Notes: generated by a model not told the origin, from the letters alone. A DNA stretch of 30,832 nt from JAYTQQ01 sp043746635 (GCA_043746635.1 JAYTQQ010000047.1:1-30832); one strand, 5' to 3'. Positions 7,112 through 16,428 are shown, counted from the first letter of the stretch. Numbers and translations are program-made.

Positions 7112-8101
7112 ATGGTAGACTACAAGCAAAGTGGAGTCGACGTCGTTAAGGGCGATCAGTTCGTGGATTGGATCAGCCAAACGCAATCCAAACAGCCATT
7201 TCAAGAGAATATTATTTCTGGAGTAGGTGGCTTTGCGGCCATCTTCAGGCTCGGATTTTCTCAATTCAAAAAACCTTGTATCGTGAGCGCCACCGACGGT
7301 GTCGGGACTAAGGTCAAATTGGCCGCGCAATTTCAAATTTTTGATAGCGTCGGGCAGGACCTCGTTGCAATGTGTGTCAACGATTTGATCTGTTGCGGAG
7401 CCCAGCCTTTATTTTTTTTAGACTACTACGCAAGCGCCAAACTTGAACTTGCAGATGCTCAAAGTTTCTTGAGCGGGGTTCGATCGAGCTGTCACAAATC
7501 AGGTTGCGCTCTGATTGGCGGAGAGACCGCCGAAATGCCCGGAGTGTATCACGGTAAAGATTTTGACTGCGCAGGTTTTGCGATTGGGATTGTCGACGAA
7601 GACGAAATTTTAGGGCCAGCGCGAGTAGCCGTTGGTAACGTCGTCATCGGAATTGAAAGTTCTGGTTTTCATAGTAATGGATATTCGCTGGTCCGTAAAA
7701 TTTTTGAAAAAGATATTGAGCAGTGGCAGGAGCAACTTCTGAAGCCTACAATTCTGTATCCAGAAATTGTTCTTCCGCTTGTGAAAAAAAATCTCGTGCA
7801 CGCGATGGCGCATATTACCGGTGGCGGATTGGAAAATATTCCGCGAGTGATGCCGAAACATACCAAACTTAATTTGATGGATTGGCCATGGCCCGAGCTT
7901 TTTTTAGAAGCGCAAGATCGCAGCGGACTTTCTCGAGTTGAAATGCTTCAAACCTTTAATTGCGGCATGGGTTTTTGTTTGATGGTGGATGCAAAAAACG
8001 CAGAACTCGTGATCTCAGAAATTTTGAAGTCAGGATTAAAAGCCTTTCGCGTTGGAGAAATTGAAAAGTCTGATAACGAAGAGGCCGAAGTTATTTATTA
8101 A
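7112..8101 (+). CDS. purM: Phosphoribosylformylglycinamidine cyclo-ligase (AIR synthetase)
   Basis: PurM closes FGAM to aminoimidazole ribotide with ATP, the fifth step of de novo purine synthesis in the cytoplasm. The start is the ATG at 7112 behind a GAGGGAG site (7100-7106); an in-frame GTG at 7088 has none. The 329-residue product opens with MVDYKQSGVDVVKGDQFVDW, the usual PurM beginning of Y..aGVD...gd. It then shows SATDGVGTKVKLA, MCVNDLICCGAQPLFFLDYY and LIGGETAEMPGVY, all family signatures of the PurM/PurL superfamily ATP site. The C-terminal part has GFHSNGYSLVRKI and HITGGGLENIPRV. It is the first gene of the purine operon, 11 bases or fewer from each following gene in most cases. 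It follows the leader hairpin at 6983-7025. Confidence 0.97.
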   Translation: MVDYKQSGVDVVKGDQFVDWISQTQSKQPFQENIISGVGGFAAIFRLGFSQFKKPCIVSATDGVGTKVKLAAQFQIFDSVGQDLVAMCVNDLICCGAQPLFFLDYYASAKLELADAQSFLSGVRSSCHKSGCALIGGETAEMPGVYHGKDFDCAGFAIGIVDEDEILGPARVAVGNVVIGIESSGFHSNGYSLVRKIFEKDIEQWQEQLLKPTILYPEIVLPLVKKNLVHAMAHITGGGLENIPRVMPKHTKLNLMDWPWPELFLEAQDRSGLSRVEMLQTFNCGMGFCLMVDAKNAELVISEILKSGLKAFRVGEIEKSDNEEAEVIY

Positions 8102-8116
8102 GGGAGCCCATTCAGA

Positions 8117-8656
8117 ATGAAAATTCAAAGTCGGTGGGCCATTTTTATTTCGGGCAGAGGGTCAAACTTAGCCGCCGCTATCGATGAGCTCGGTGACGAA
8201 ATTAAATTGGTCGTGACATCGAATGTGAAGGCCGGAGGCATTTTGCGTGCGAAACGGGCAGGAATAAAGGTTCTTGAGCTGCCTCGTCTCGTCGATTGGT
8301 GGCTCCTCTCAAAAGTTTTAAAAGAGCACCAAATCAATAAGATATTTTTACTAGGCTTTATGAAAATTATCCCGATAGAATTTATCCAAAGTTTCGGGCT
8401 TCAAATTCTCAATTTGCATCCCAGTCTTTTGCCACTTTATCCAGGGCTTGAGAGTATCAAGAGAGCCTATGACGAAAAAGCAAATGTGGGAGTCAGTGTT
8501 CACCAGGTAATTCCTGAAGTGGACGCCGGAGAAATTTTGATGCAGAAAACATCTTGTGTCTCTGAGAGGCTCTCGAATTTTTCTTACGATGAGGTTGAGT
8601 TGAAGGTCCATCAAGATGAACAATTATTAGTGAGACAAGCCATTGCAGGATACTAA
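8117..8656 (+). CDS. purN: Phosphoribosylglycinamide formyltransferase (GAR transformylase), compact form
   Basis: PurN transfers a formyl group from 10-formyl-tetrahydrofolate to GAR, the third step of purine synthesis. The product has 179 residues, shorter than the usual 190-215. Catalytic residues are visible: Asn99 and His101 in NLHPSLLP, and Asp136 in VIPEVDAGEIL. The N-terminal phosphate-binding loop reads FISGRGSNLAAAI, and the folate region GFMKIIPIEFI. The missing length is between the second strand (ITSNVKAGGILRAKRAGI-type region) and the helix LVDWWLLSKVL, where a surface segment is dropped. Start ATG 8117 has a GGAG site ten bases away. It lies 15 bases after purM and its 3' end overlaps the next gene by 14 bases. 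Confidence 0.95.
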   Translation: MKIQSRWAIFISGRGSNLAAAIDELGDEIKLVVTSNVKAGGILRAKRAGIKVLELPRLVDWWLLSKVLKEHQINKIFLLGFMKIIPIEFIQSFGLQILNLHPSLLPLYPGLESIKRAYDEKANVGVSVHQVIPEVDAGEILMQKTSCVSERLSNFSYDEVELKVHQDEQLLVRQAIAGY

Positions 8657-9932
8657 GACTTCATTTGATATTATTTTTGTTTCTGCTTTCGGCAGACATC
8701 ATTGGCTTGCAAAAGAACTCGCGGCAAGTGAGTGGCGAGTCGGCCACATCGACGTGACAAAACTTTTAGGTCAATGGGGCGAACAGGATGTCAAAAATCC
8801 TTTCGGACTTTCAAAAGTTCCAGATTTAAACCCCGAGCAACTGCAGAGTTGGCAGACGATGACAAAAGCAATTAAGGTCGAGAACGGCCTCAGTATTTTA
8901 TTGAACGAAGGACCTTTCGAAGGATCCGGTCCTCTCAAAGATTTTTTTAAAACTCGTTTTTCGTCTCATCAAGTCGGAAGTTTTGACGATACTTGGCGCA
9001 GCGGTCTTACTAAGCAACTTGCCTCAAGCGTATACCTTGATAATTTTAAGGCGCACGAACTCTCGACCGAGATTCCCGTATCGGATGAGATTTTAAAAGA
9101 TCTTTCGACGCCGGACTCTCGTCACTCTCAGAAGTTTTTCAAAGATGTTCCGCACGTACAAAATTTCGAGCCGGCGCGTTTTTCTTCGATAGAAAAAGCT
9201 CAAGACGGTCACTTCGAACTCGTGATCGAAACTCCTTATCAGGGTGAGTCGAAGTCGAATGCTTACGAACCTCGAAAAATGAGGTCGCGCGTTTTGGTTT
9301 GGGCACTCACCTCGGCAGAAACAGAATTTTTGTCGCACGAGTTGATGCCATTTTTATTTTTTTCGAAAATCGTCGATCCTGCATGGAGCTGGCAAAGATT
9401 TTCGTATGTCGGACCGGCCGAAGTTCTGGAGCGTTGGCCAACTCAGTTTTACCTTCTCGGGCATCTGCGAATGCCCTGGACGCACGACAATCTTTGCCTG
9501 ATTTCAAAACGCGACTCTTCTCGGAATGAGGTCTCACGTTTCGATGTCTGGATGAGAGTTCCAACTATTTTTAGATTTAATTCGAACTATCACTTTGCGC
9601 TCGGACATCAGCTTCAGATAAAATTGAATGAAAGATTTGTTGCAAAAGATTTTGAATTGGTTGATTTGCCGATTGAATCGAATCTTGCGAAAGAGAAATT
9701 GGGACCTCCGAGATGGCCGGTTTACTTATTCGAAGATCAGCCGAAAGCTCTCAAAAATCCGTATTTGATTTTTGAGTCTTGTGAAATTTTGAAAACTCAC
9801 CAGGCGCAAGCCAGTCTCAGGTTTCAAGCGGACTTATACGCAAATTTGGAAGTACTTCGTAAGCAGTGGCTTGCCGTTGAGGCGAGGGCACAGCAAAAAA
9901 CAATTAATCGTGAAATTAACATGAGGGAATAA
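8643..9932 (+). CDS. Unknown protein embedded in the purine operon (gene X)
   Basis: I do not recognise this 429-residue protein. The start is probably the TTG at 8643, overlapping purN by 14 bases; no ATG lies near the frame's beginning, and the ribosome-binding site is weak, so translation may depend on purN. The N-terminus, FDIIFVSAFGRHHWLAKELA followed by WRVGHIDVT, has a strand-loop-helix-strand layout like a Rossmann nucleotide-binding start, but the usual GxGxxG is replaced by AFGRHH. I see no signal peptide, membrane segment or ATP-grasp motif. Aromatic residues are many (PAWSWQRFSYVG, LRMPWTHDNLCL). The late stretch LGPPRWPVYLFEDQPKAL precedes a helical tail. The stop is two bases from the purB GTG. 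Its position argues for a role tied to purine synthesis. A degenerate flavoprotein/amine-oxidase-like fold is one guess, with low certainty. Confidence 0.85.
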   Translation: MQDTKTSFDIIFVSAFGRHHWLAKELAASEWRVGHIDVTKLLGQWGEQDVKNPFGLSKVPDLNPEQLQSWQTMTKAIKVENGLSILLNEGPFEGSGPLKDFFKTRFSSHQVGSFDDTWRSGLTKQLASSVYLDNFKAHELSTEIPVSDEILKDLSTPDSRHSQKFFKDVPHVQNFEPARFSSIEKAQDGHFELVIETPYQGESKSNAYEPRKMRSRVLVWALTSAETEFLSHELMPFLFFSKIVDPAWSWQRFSYVGPAEVLERWPTQFYLLGHLRMPWTHDNLCLISKRDSSRNEVSRFDVWMRVPTIFRFNSNYHFALGHQLQIKLNERFVAKDFELVDLPIESNLAKEKLGPPRWPVYLFEDQPKALKNPYLIFESCEILKTHQAQASLRFQADLYANLEVLRKQWLAVEARAQQKTINREINMRE

Positions 9933-9934
9933 GT

Positions 9935-11242
9935 GTGATTGCAAGATATTCGCGACCTGAAATGACAAAAATCTGGAGTCCAGAAGCACGCTTTAAAAAA
10001 ATGCTCGAGGTCGAAATTGCGGTGGCCGAAGTTCAGGCTCGCATGCGCATCATTCCTAGGCAAGCCGTGATCGATATTCGCACGAAATCAAAATTTTCAG
10101 TCTCTCGTATCAATGAACTAGAGCAGACGACTAAACACGACGTGATCGCGTTCGTCACGAATTTAGCCGAGAATGTCGGCCCGAACGGAAAGTTCATTCA
10201 CTATGGCATGACGAGTTCGGATATTTTAGATACTGCTTTATCTCTACAAACCAAAGATGGCCTCGATCAAATTTTAAGAGAAATTTCTAAGCTCGAAAAA
10301 GCTTTGCTTAAAAAAATTCGTGAAAATGCGCAGACTCTTTGTGCCGGTCGCACTCATGGCATGCACGCAGAGCCGACCACTTTTGGGTATAAGCTCGCGG
10401 GCGTTTATGCCGAACTTCATCGGAATAAACTCCGGATAGAAAAGGCGTCAAAGCAAATTCAGATAGCGAAGCTGAGCGGTGCCGTAGGGACTTACTCGAC
10501 CCAAGGTGAGGAGATTGAAAGAAAAGTCGCTAAGCAGTTGGGGCTTCAGCCAGAGTTAGTGGCCACCCAAGTTATTCCGCGAGATCGTCACGCCGAAGTA
10601 TTTAACTCTCTCGCAATGCTATCGTGTGGCTTAGAGCGCCTTGCCGTCGAGCTAAGGCATTTGCAGCGCACCGAAGTCGGCGAAGTTGTCGAAGCGTTTT
10701 CGCCGGGCCAAAAAGGTTCAAGTGCAATGCCCCATAAGAAAAATCCGATATCGGCCGAGAATTTAAGCGGCTGCGCAAGGCTCATGCGTTCTTACCAAAT
10801 GGCCGCAATGGAGGATATCGCGCTTTGGCACGAGCGTGACATTTCGCACTCAAGCGTTGAACGCGTGATTTTTGGCGATGCGTTTATCTTAAGCGACTAC
10901 ATGCTTTCTCGCATGACGGATTTGATTTCGGGTCTCTACATTGACAAAGAGCGAATGATACAAAATATGGCGCTGTCTCAAGGGCAACTTTTCAGTTCGC
11001 ATTTACTCTTAGCATTAGTCGAAAAATCATTTTCGAGAGAGCAAGCTTATGCTAAGGTGCAGGCACTTAGTCATTCGCTGAAGCCACGTGAGCAACTCAA
11101 AGATAAAGCCCTCAAAGACCCTGAAGTTTTAAAAGCAGTAGGAGCCAAGCAAATTGAAAAAATATTTTCAGGCGGAACCCATAAAGTTGCGATCGTGAGC
11201 GCACTCAAGCGATTTTTACAAGATATAAAATCCGAAGGATAA
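9935..11242 (+). CDS. purB: Adenylosuccinate lyase
   Basis: PurB releases fumarate twice in purine synthesis, from SAICAR to AICAR and from adenylosuccinate to AMP. The 435-residue product belongs to the fumarase/aspartase superfamily. The signature loop GSSAMPHKKNPISAEN near residue 260 carries the catalytic Ser. HYGMTSSDILDTA and AGRTHGMHAEPTTFG supply substrate-binding Thr/Ser and the His pair, and GTYSTQGEEIE follows. Start is GTG at 9935, two bases after the stop of gene X, with GAGGGA at 9924-9929. purC follows after seven bases. Domain order and length are normal. Confidence 0.97.
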   Translation: MIARYSRPEMTKIWSPEARFKKMLEVEIAVAEVQARMRIIPRQAVIDIRTKSKFSVSRINELEQTTKHDVIAFVTNLAENVGPNGKFIHYGMTSSDILDTALSLQTKDGLDQILREISKLEKALLKKIRENAQTLCAGRTHGMHAEPTTFGYKLAGVYAELHRNKLRIEKASKQIQIAKLSGAVGTYSTQGEEIERKVAKQLGLQPELVATQVIPRDRHAEVFNSLAMLSCGLERLAVELRHLQRTEVGEVVEAFSPGQKGSSAMPHKKNPISAENLSGCARLMRSYQMAAMEDIALWHERDISHSSVERVIFGDAFILSDYMLSRMTDLISGLYIDKERMIQNMALSQGQLFSSHLLLALVEKSFSREQAYAKVQALSHSLKPREQLKDKALKDPEVLKAVGAKQIEKIFSGGTHKVAIVSALKRFLQDIKSEG

Positions 11243-11249
11243 ACTCAAA

Positions 11250-11987
11250 ATGGCCATTTTCAAAAAGGGCGAAAAGTTTTATGAAGGAAAAGCAAAGAGT
11301 CTTTACAGCGTTGAGGGCCACCCCGAACTGATTTGGCAAGAATTCAGAAATTCGCTCACGGCTTTCAACGCGCAAAAGAAAGGTGAGTTTACCGGCAAAG
11401 GTTCGATCAACCGAGATATTACATCTCTCATTTTTCGGTATTTATCAAAATCTCTTAAAACTCATTGGATCGCGGATATTGGCGATACAGAAATGGTGAC
11501 CGAGCGTCTCGAGATGCTTAAGCTCGAAGTCGTCTTAAGAAATACATTAGCAGGTTCGACCGCCAAAAAATTAGGACTCGAGGAAGGTACTTCACTCGAA
11601 AAACCTCTCGTTGAATTTTACTATAAAGAAGATTCCTTAGCCGATCCTTTTCTCAGTGATGATCAAGCTTTGCTTTTGAAAACGGTCCGCGATCAATCCG
11701 AGCTTGATCAGCTGAAGAATCTTGGATTGAAAGTCAACCAACAGCTGTTGGTGTTCTTTGCCGAGATCGGCATTAAACTGATCGACTTTAAAATTGAATT
11801 CGGAATGAATGCTCGTCGTGAGATTATTTTGGCCGACGAAATTTCGCCCGACTCTTGTCGGCTATGGGACCAAAAGACGAATGAAAAGATGGATAAGGAT
11901 CGTTTTCGTCGAGATCTCGGCGGCATTCAAGAAAATTACGAGTTGGTTCGATCAAAAATTTTAAAACACTGGGGAGCTAAAGTATGA
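11250..11987 (+). CDS. purC: SAICAR synthetase (phosphoribosylaminoimidazole-succinocarboxamide synthase)
   Basis: PurC joins aspartate to CAIR using ATP, the step just before PurB acts. The 245-residue product has the N-terminal KFYEGKAKSLYSVEGHPEL, which includes the GKAK nucleotide-binding segment. Next come FNAQKKGEFTGKGSINRDIT and VVLRNTLAGSTAKKLGLEEG, then the two signature motifs LIDFKIEFG and LADEISPDSCRLWD. Length is normal for bacterial PurC. It starts with ATG at 11250 behind a GAAGGA site, and its stop overlaps purS by 4 bases. Its partner PurE/PurK (making CAIR) is not in this window. Confidence 0.97.
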   Translation: MAIFKKGEKFYEGKAKSLYSVEGHPELIWQEFRNSLTAFNAQKKGEFTGKGSINRDITSLIFRYLSKSLKTHWIADIGDTEMVTERLEMLKLEVVLRNTLAGSTAKKLGLEEGTSLEKPLVEFYYKEDSLADPFLSDDQALLLKTVRDQSELDQLKNLGLKVNQQLLVFFAEIGIKLIDFKIEFGMNARREIILADEISPDSCRLWDQKTNEKMDKDRFRRDLGGIQENYELVRSKILKHWGAKV

Positions 11988-12220
11988 AAATCGGAGTTCG
12001 GGTGATGCCTCGGCAAGATGTTTTAGATTCTCAAGGTCGCGCGGTTGAGCGAAGTATTTCTCAAATGGGAATGAAGATTTCTGCCTGCACTGTAGGTAAA
12101 TATATCGTTCTTGATTTTGCGTTTCATAATATTGATGAAGCAATGAGTGAAGCTAAAAAAATTGCTGACGAAATTCTATATAATCCCCTTATTGAAAGTT
12201 ACGAGCTTGAGAAATTATGA
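11984..12220 (+). CDS. purS: PurS subunit of FGAM synthetase
   Basis: PurS is the small bridging subunit of the three-part phosphoribosylformylglycinamidine synthase. It helps pass ammonia from PurQ to PurL. The 78-residue length is right, and the sequence shows the family pattern: MKIGVRVMPRQDVLDSQGRA, then VGKYIVLDFAF and a final YNPLIESYELEKL, where the family has NP.IE.Y. The ATG at 11984 overlaps purC by 4 bases and has a GGGGAG site seven bases upstream. The stop overlaps purQ by 4 bases, so subunits are made in a coupled series. Confidence 0.95.
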   Translation: MKIGVRVMPRQDVLDSQGRAVERSISQMGMKISACTVGKYIVLDFAFHNIDEAMSEAKKIADEILYNPLIESYELEKL

Positions 12221-12849
12221 AAAAATCAGGAGTTTTAAGATTTCCGGGAACAAACTGCGATCGAGACGTCTTTCAGGCCGTCGAGAATTCGGGTCGCAAG
12301 GCTCACTGGCTTTGGCACGAAGATCAATTTGACTACCAAGATTTTGATACGCTCTATGTCCCTGGAGGTTTTTCTTTTGGCGATTACTTACGCTCGGGCG
12401 CACTTGCGGCTCGTACGCCGGTGATGAAATCAGTTCGTGAAGCGGCTTTGTACGGAGTTCCGATCTTAGGAATTTGTAATGGGTTTCAGATTTTATGCGA
12501 GGCGCAGCTATTGCCGGGGGCCCTACTTAAAAATGAAGGCATGAGGTTTCGCGATGAGTGGGTTGATTTAGAAATTCAAAATCCTTCTTCGCATTTTAAG
12601 GAGAGCGGTACGCTAAAGCTTCCGATCGCGCACGGCGATGGTCGCTATTTTATCGCGAACGATGGTCTTAAAAAACTTCACGATCAAAATCAGGTCTGGA
12701 TGAAATACCGAAAAAACCCGAATGGCAGCCTTGAAGACATTGCGGGAGTCATGAACGAAGCTAAAAATGTAATGGCCTTGATGCCTCATCCAGAGCGAGC
12801 AATTTTTGAGTGGATGGGAAGCCAGGACGGAATGGGGTTCTTCACATGA
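12217..12849 (+). CDS. purQ: FGAM synthetase glutaminase subunit PurQ
   Basis: PurQ is a class I glutamine amidotransferase that releases ammonia for PurL. The 210-residue product is slightly shorter than the usual 220-227. Nucleophile Cys87 lies in GICNGFQILCE, and the His191/Glu193 pair in ALMPHPERA. The oxyanion region reads YVPGGFSFGDYLRSGALAA, and the N-terminus RFPGTNCDRD is a strict PurQ signature. Start ATG overlaps purS by 4 bases and the stop overlaps purL by 4, so PurS, PurQ and PurL form one coupled set. Confidence 0.97.
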   Translation: MKKSGVLRFPGTNCDRDVFQAVENSGRKAHWLWHEDQFDYQDFDTLYVPGGFSFGDYLRSGALAARTPVMKSVREAALYGVPILGICNGFQILCEAQLLPGALLKNEGMRFRDEWVDLEIQNPSSHFKESGTLKLPIAHGDGRYFIANDGLKKLHDQNQVWMKYRKNPNGSLEDIAGVMNEAKNVMALMPHPERAIFEWMGSQDGMGFFT

Positions 12850-15050
12850 GAACCAAGATCGATTCTACTACCCAAGCCAAACTTAAAAAATATCGTATCG
12901 CCCCAGACGAACTCGAAATGATCGAAGATCTTTTGAACCGACCGATTAAAGAAATCGAGTGGTCACTATTCTCTGCAATGTGGAGTGAACACTGTTCATA
13001 TAAATCAAGTAAAGTTCATTTGAAAAAACTTTTTAGCCGTTCTGAAAGAGTGATGCAAAGCTTCGGTGAAAACGCAGGGGTCATCAACCTAGGTCAAGGC
13101 GAACGTATCGCCTTCAAAATGGAAAGTCACAATCATCCAAGCTTCATCGAGCCCTACCAAGGAGCCGCGACCGGTGTTGGAGGTATTTTGCGAGATATCT
13201 TTACCATGGGTGCGCGTCCCATCATGCTCGCAAATTATCTATGCTTTGGTGACTCGAAAGCGCCGAGGATGAAAGCCCTCGTCGACGGAGTCGTTCGCGG
13301 CATTGGCGGTTACGGTAATTGCGTCGGGGTTCCGACCGTTACGGGGCAAACTGAATTTCATTCTTCTTATAACGAAAATATTTTAGTGAATGCGTTAGCC
13401 GTTGGGCTTTTTCGTGAAGGCGAGAAAATTCATCTCTCTCAGGCAGGCGGCATCGGCAACTTTGTCGTTTACGTTGGAGCAAAAACCGGTCGAGACGGAG
13501 TCATGGGCGCGAGCATGGCATCTGATTCTTTCGAAGCCGGTTCAAGTGCGAATCGACCGACCGTGCAAATCGGTGATCCATTTTTTGAAAAACTTTTGAT
13601 CGAATCCTGCCTTGAAGTCATGAAGGCCGATCTCGTCGTGGCGATTCAAGATATGGGTGCCGCAGGGCTCACGAGCTCAAGTTTCGAAATGGCTTCTAAG
13701 GGTGGCGTCGGCTTCGATATCAATCTCGACCTTGTTCCATTACGGGATCTCAGTATGTCGGCTGAAGATATTTTGCTCAGTGAATCCCAGGAGCGCATGC
13801 TCCTTATATGTGAGCCTTCAAAATTAAAAGCCATCCAAGATATCTTTTCTCGTTGGGGACTCGATGCCTGCCGCATCGGAGATGTGACCAAAAATAAAAA
13901 TGTTCGTATTTCTTTTAGGGGTGAACTCCTGACCGAAATCGATCCTGCGGTATTAGTCGATGATGTTCCTTTATACCAAAGGCCTTATGAAAAATGGCAG
14001 CCCCATCATCAAAAAAAATCTTTCGACGAATGGGCCAGCGATATCGAAGCTCTGAACGAGCCGGAAGTTCGACTTAAAAATATTTTAAGTTCAGAGATAG
14101 GTTGTTCCCGCGATTGGGTTTATAAACACTACGATCAAAGAGTGGGCGCCCAAACTATATTCGACTGCGGAGAGAATTTTGGAGTCGTGAGACTTCCGGA
14201 TTCGAAACGTGCGCTTGGTTTAGTTTTAGGTTGCAGACCATCAGTCATGCGGATGGACGCCCGCCTCGGCGGCATCGACAGCATCGCGTATCCGGCGCTT
14301 CAACTCGCCTGTAAATCCTTCGAAGCACTTGCTGCCACCGATTGTTTGAACTACGGCAATCCTCAAAAAATAAACATCATGACTGAATTCGTAGCGAGCG
14401 TTACGTCGATGAGTGAAATGTGCGAGAAGATCTCTGCTCCGATCATCAGTGGTAACGTGAGCTTTTACAATGAAACCAATGATCGTAATATCACATCGAC
14501 TCCGGCAACGGGTTTGGTTGGTTTGCGTGAGGATATGAATCATATTCCTAAGTCCCATTTCGTAAGTGAGGGCGAGAGTATTTTCGTTTTATCGTTTGAC
14601 GGCGTTTGGAGCGGGGGCGCCCAACAAGAGTATTTACATAAAGAAAGCTTTTTCACCGGAGAGCTCGACACCGAGAAATTAAAAGAATTTATTTTTGCGA
14701 ATCATAAGATTTCTAGAGAGGTGACGGCTTCGAGAGTCGTAGGCAAGCACGGAATGGCATATGCTTTAGCCCGCATGAGCATGGGTGGCACGGGCGCCAA
14801 AGTCGATCTGAAAAATCTTTTTTCAGATGCAAAACTTTTGTTCGCAGAAAAAATGTACCAAGTGATTTACGTGGTGAAGGATAGCAAAAGTTTTCTTCGA
14901 GATTTTTCTAATCTCAAATCCGAATTTGAAATGATTGAAGTAGGTACAACCCAAGAGGGTCGCTTGCAGATAGACAGAACTTTAGACTTAAGTTGTGACG
15001 AATTGACTAAGAGTTACCAAGCCGGACTAGGAGCTATCTTTGAGTTTTAA
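12846..15050 (+). CDS. purL: FGAM synthetase large subunit, small-type PurL
   Basis: PurL makes FGAM from FGAR with ATP and ammonia delivered by PurQ through PurS. The 734-residue product is the small PurL type that requires separate PurS and PurQ, in agreement with the neighbours. Motifs in order are AMWSEHCSYKSS, FKMESHNHPSFIEPYQGAAT, GGILRDIFTMGARP, DMGAAGLTSSSFEMASKGG and, in the second half, SGNVSFYNET and TPATGLVGL. A small difference is TVTGQTEF where most relatives have TVGGEVYF. The start is the ATG at 12846, overlapping the purQ stop as ATGA; an in-frame ATG at 12810 lies inside purQ and would add 12 unlikely residues. The 3' end overlaps purF by 11 bases. Confidence 0.97.
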   Translation: MRTKIDSTTQAKLKKYRIAPDELEMIEDLLNRPIKEIEWSLFSAMWSEHCSYKSSKVHLKKLFSRSERVMQSFGENAGVINLGQGERIAFKMESHNHPSFIEPYQGAATGVGGILRDIFTMGARPIMLANYLCFGDSKAPRMKALVDGVVRGIGGYGNCVGVPTVTGQTEFHSSYNENILVNALAVGLFREGEKIHLSQAGGIGNFVVYVGAKTGRDGVMGASMASDSFEAGSSANRPTVQIGDPFFEKLLIESCLEVMKADLVVAIQDMGAAGLTSSSFEMASKGGVGFDINLDLVPLRDLSMSAEDILLSESQERMLLICEPSKLKAIQDIFSRWGLDACRIGDVTKNKNVRISFRGELLTEIDPAVLVDDVPLYQRPYEKWQPHHQKKSFDEWASDIEALNEPEVRLKNILSSEIGCSRDWVYKHYDQRVGAQTIFDCGENFGVVRLPDSKRALGLVLGCRPSVMRMDARLGGIDSIAYPALQLACKSFEALAATDCLNYGNPQKINIMTEFVASVTSMSEMCEKISAPIISGNVSFYNETNDRNITSTPATGLVGLREDMNHIPKSHFVSEGESIFVLSFDGVWSGGAQQEYLHKESFFTGELDTEKLKEFIFANHKISREVTASRVVGKHGMAYALARMSMGGTGAKVDLKNLFSDAKLLFAEKMYQVIYVVKDSKSFLRDFSNLKSEFEMIEVGTTQEGRLQIDRTLDLSCDELTKSYQAGLGAIFEF

Positions 15051-16428
15051 AGATGAATGCGGTGTCTTCGCGGTTTGGAATCATGTCGAAGCATCGAAGA
15101 TGGCTTATTTGGGATTGTACGCGCTTCAGCACCGCGGACAAGAGTCGGCCGGCATTGTTACTCTCGACAAAGGCGTGCACCACCATCACAAAGATCTCGG
15201 TCTCGTCGATGAGGTCTTCGACCAAAAAACGATAGAACGTTTAGTCGGCAAGCACGCGATCGGTCACGTTCGGTACTCAACCACCGGCGGAAATATTTTA
15301 GGAAATGCTCAGCCACTGACCGCCTCACTTTTTGGCGGTCCGGTCGCGGTTGCCCACAACGGAAATTTTACGAACGCCGAAAAATTAAGGAACGAACTTC
15401 AATCCGAAGGATCTATTTTTCAGGGCACAAATGACACCGAAGTTTTGCTCCACATGATTGCGCAAAATCGTTCTAAAGATTTACTTGAGTGTCTTACGAG
15501 TGCTCTTGAACGCATCGAAGGTGCTTATTCATTAACGGTTCTTTCGCGTGATTCTCTTTTTGCAGTTCGTGATCCCTACGGATTTCGACCTCTCGTTTTA
15601 GGGCGAATCAAAAATGCCGATGGCACAAAAGCTACGGTGGTCGCGAGTGAAACCTGCGCCTTCGATTTGATCGGGGCAAATTACGAGCGAGAAATCAATC
15701 CGGGCGAAATTTTCTGGATTGATGAAAAAGGCGAGCACTCGATTCAGATGAAAACGAAAGCTTCGAGACGGGCTCAGTGCGTTTTCGAACATGTCTATTT
15801 TGCTCGACCTGACTCGATCGTGTTTGGCCGAAGCGTCTATGAAACTCGCAAACGTGCCGGCGAGATTTTGGCGCGTGAAAATCCAACTGAGGCCGACATT
15901 GTTATTCCGGTTCCGGATAGTGGTGTGCCGGCAAGTATTGGTTATTCACAGGCAAGCAAACTTCCTTTCGAACTCGGAATTATTCGCAATCATTATATTG
16001 GTCGTACTTTTATTGAACCGAAGCAGGAAATTAGAAGTCTGGGAGTAAAGATTAAACTCAATCCTCAGGCCGAAGTTTTGCGCGGCAAAAGGGTTATCGT
16101 GATTGATGATTCGCTCGTGAGAGGCACGACCAGCCAAAAGCTGATCGCCCTCATTCGCGCAGCGGGAGCGAAAGAAGTTCACTTAAGGATTGCGGCTCCG
16201 CCTACACGTGGACCTTGTTTCTATGGTGTCGATACCCCCCAAAGGTCTGAGCTCATTGCGAGTCACAAGACCACCGAACAGATTAGAGAGTTCGTCGGTG
16301 CCGACAGCTTGAAATATCTCTCGATGAAGGGTTTACTAGAGTCTGTCAAAGGCACCGAAGAAGAATTTTGTTCGGCCTGCTTCGACGAAAAGTACCCAAC
16401 GACAATTTCTCCTTCCGAAAGTAATTAA
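15040..16428 (+). CDS. purF: Amidophosphoribosyltransferase, iron-sulfur type
   Basis: PurF catalyses the first committed purine step, adding ammonia from glutamine to PRPP. Start is the TTG at 15040 behind AGGAG (15029-15033), so a six-residue propeptide (MSFKDE) precedes Cys7, the N-terminal nucleophile of the mature enzyme (CGVFAVW). The glutaminase domain has LQHRGQESAGI and HVRYSTTG. The PRPP loop VIVIDDSLVRGTTS lies near residue 351. Cysteines near 247 and 392 plus CSAC at 444-447 match the four ligands of the [4Fe-4S] cluster in Bacillus-type PurF. The cluster and propeptide imply an oxygen-sensitive, processed enzyme. It is placed last in the purine set, although it acts first. Confidence 0.97.
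   Translation: MSFKDECGVFAVWNHVEASKMAYLGLYALQHRGQESAGIVTLDKGVHHHHKDLGLVDEVFDQKTIERLVGKHAIGHVRYSTTGGNILGNAQPLTASLFGGPVAVAHNGNFTNAEKLRNELQSEGSIFQGTNDTEVLLHMIAQNRSKDLLECLTSALERIEGAYSLTVLSRDSLFAVRDPYGFRPLVLGRIKNADGTKATVVASETCAFDLIGANYEREINPGEIFWIDEKGEHSIQMKTKASRRAQCVFEHVYFARPDSIVFGRSVYETRKRAGEILARENPTEADIVIPVPDSGVPASIGYSQASKLPFELGIIRNHYIGRTFIEPKQEIRSLGVKIKLNPQAEVLRGKRVIVIDDSLVRGTTSQKLIALIRAAGAKEVHLRIAAPPTRGPCFYGVDTPQRSELIASHKTTEQIREFVGADSLKYLSMKGLLESVKGTEEEFCSACFDEKYPTTISPSESN

Noticed and set aside
12810..12845. ATG start for purL inside purQ
   Set aside because: The ATGA overlap at 12846 matches the 4-base coupling of the genes before it.
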